64,000 nucleotides of DNA from Girardinichthys multiradiatus (lineage: Eukaryota; Chordata; Actinopteri; Cyprinodontiformes; Goodeidae). Below the pieces are notes generated by a model. It made no database searches. It was not told the DNA's origin and was given only the letters and a program-made list of their open reading frames with translations. Position 1 is the first letter of the stretch; every line of letters begins with the position of its first letter. The position numbers and the translations under genes are program-made. The stretch spans positions 25,271,119-25,335,118 of the forward strand of contig NC_061808.1 of the NCBI RefSeq assembly GCF_021462225.1, given 5' to 3'. This document shows positions 62,700 through 64,000 of the stretch, one piece after another.

Positions 62700-63840
62700 C
62701 CACCTCACTAATGCTTAAACGAAGAGGAATTGCTGTCAGTGCTTGGAGGTCGAAGAGGAAAAAACGTTACAACCTTATACTATATGTGTGTGTGTATGTC
62801 TGTCCTCGTTGCTATATGTATATATTTAAGCACAAGAGCATCTCTTATTTTGTAAATCCGCTCTGCTGCGCCAGGCAGTGAGTATGACAGTGTAAGTCAT
62901 TTGACTGCACTGCTATTTTTGTTGTTTTTTTGTGCTAAATCTTGCAGACAGCCTTGGTTTGAGTGTTCTGTGGCTAATGCAGGCCAGGTAGGGGCAGGAA
63001 CAGATGGCCTGTTTTCAACTTCAGTCTAGATAAGAATGTGTAGACGAAAATTAAAAGTGTTGGCTTGGCACTCTGAGCAGGGGTTCCTCTCACTAAGCTC
63101 CTAATTGCTCTAATAGCAGCACTGATCATAGAGGAGACAATAACAGGCTGTCACAAGCCTCTAAACATGGCATAGAGATCACTGACCGTGATGTAAATAT
63201 AAAGGAGGCTAACTCAGACCTCCAGTCAGAGGTCTTTCTAAAGCAAGGATCTTTACCAGGAGCAGATTCTAGACTAAATGATTGTCTGAACAGCGATAAA
63301 ATAATTGCTTTTAACATTTTTAAACTAAAAAGTTCAAATGTTTTTGTTTCTGGGACCCACTTGTGGAACTCATCAGCGAAATGTTTGCACCAATCAGTCA
63401 ACCAGAGACAGCAGATTTTTCTTTTGACTGGCTCTGATAAAGGGGCTGGAATATTTTTTTCCTATTCATTAAATAAACCATTTCTAGTCTATAAGCTATA
63501 GCAAGTTATTTGATGCATTTTTGTTTATTATTTTCATTAAAGTGTGAAAATGGATACATGCATAAAGGGGTATAATCTTGTAATTCCTTCATGTTCTATT
63601 ACGTTGTATGTTGTAGTCCTTGGAACCAACATGTCAAGGTCAAGTTCACATTGCCAAAGTAAGATGCTAGTATTTTTTTATTATTAAACAACCTCAACCC
63701 TGGTAGCACCTGATTGGCAGCTGAACTACCAAGGAATGACAACCAGAGATCTTTTTTGAACCACTTCTATAAAACTAATAAAACACAATGGTGTGCTGAG
63801 AAGTTGTGATTGGGTTGCATGTGATTACATTTGAACAGAC
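62700..63840. other. Right-hand region
   Basis: No coding exon recognised; if a gene starts at 62.1 kb this is its first intron. Confidence 0.35.
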
Positions 63841-64000
63841 TCAGTCAGAATCAGAATCAGAATCAGTTTTATTGCCAAGTTCGTACATACAAACAAGGAA
63901 TTTGTTTGATGCCCTTCCACAATAAAAAAACAAATATCTCTGTTAGCACTTGAAACTGACAAATATTTCATGCCATCTCTTACTGTTCATTTCATATTTA
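63841..64000 (+). repeat. Fish interspersed repeat, cut by the window end
   Basis: TCAGAA hexamer copies followed by TCAGTTTTATTGCCAAGTTC and ACAAACAAGGAATTTG, a phrase very common in fish genomes. Class not known to me. Confidence 0.55.

Noticed and set aside
62573..62881. 102-codon plus-strand open frame in the CpG-rich region
   Set aside because: Arginine-rich translation is expected from CG-rich DNA, and its end runs into GT-repeat sequence; no recognisable domain.

Overview
The window looks like teleost fish genomic DNA. It is AT-rich and built of multi-exon vertebrate genes with GT/AG introns. It carries a heavy load of fish-type repeats: Tc1/mariner relics, a tRNA-headed SINE, solo LTRs and a GGGCGTGGC-rich array. 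A cyprinodontiform-like fish is my guess from the repeat types, not something the sequence proves. No bacterial, viral or plasmid gene is evident.

Three vertebrate genes are supported exon by exon. (1) 447-12161, plus strand: the 3' part of MGA (MAX dimerization protein / T-box and bHLHZip factor), 12 coding exons, 1204 codons in the window, including a PF16059-like (DUF4801) segment, the bHLHZip and a C-terminal AT-hook. The T-box lies off the left edge. (2) 15336-43460, plus strand: complete MAPKBP1, 33 coding exons that join in frame to 1527 codons: twin WD40 propellers, a long disordered tail and a C-terminal helical region. (3) 47836-44908, minus strand: complete lgals3 (galectin-3), 319 codons, with all seven sugar-binding residues conserved at exact spacing. 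Upstream at 51.7 kb are a likely TATA box and a non-coding first exon. MAPKBP1 and lgals3 converge tail to tail with about 0.5 kb between their poly(A) signals. The MGA-MAPKBP1 order matches human 15q15; galectin-3 beside them is a fish-side arrangement (human LGALS3 is on chromosome 14).

Introns and intergenic DNA are dominated by transposons. One Tc1 element at 48252-49861, in lgals3 intron 1, is full length: 200-bp inverted repeats with one mismatch, IR/DR structure, an unbroken 334-residue DD34E transposase and a TA target duplication. At least 20 other Tc1-type relics are decayed. Several host later insertions: two solo LTRs, a SINE, an 820-bp TIR element with a possible coding remnant, a LINE fragment and a 2.3-kb GGGCGTGGC tandem array. 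From 51.8 to 62 kb I see no gene. At 62.0-62.7 kb a CpG-rich stretch ending in a good splice donor may be the first exon of a gene lying off the right edge.

I did not find a convincing undescribed molecular system. The points most worth a second look are the fresh Tc1 copy, the cysteine/tryptophan/proline-rich galectin-3 tail, a pair of perfect adjacent hairpins in a MAPKBP1 intron, the nested-insertion pattern and the GGGCGTGGC array. Exon edges were read by eye from splice signals, reading frame and family similarity remembered from training; no database search was run.
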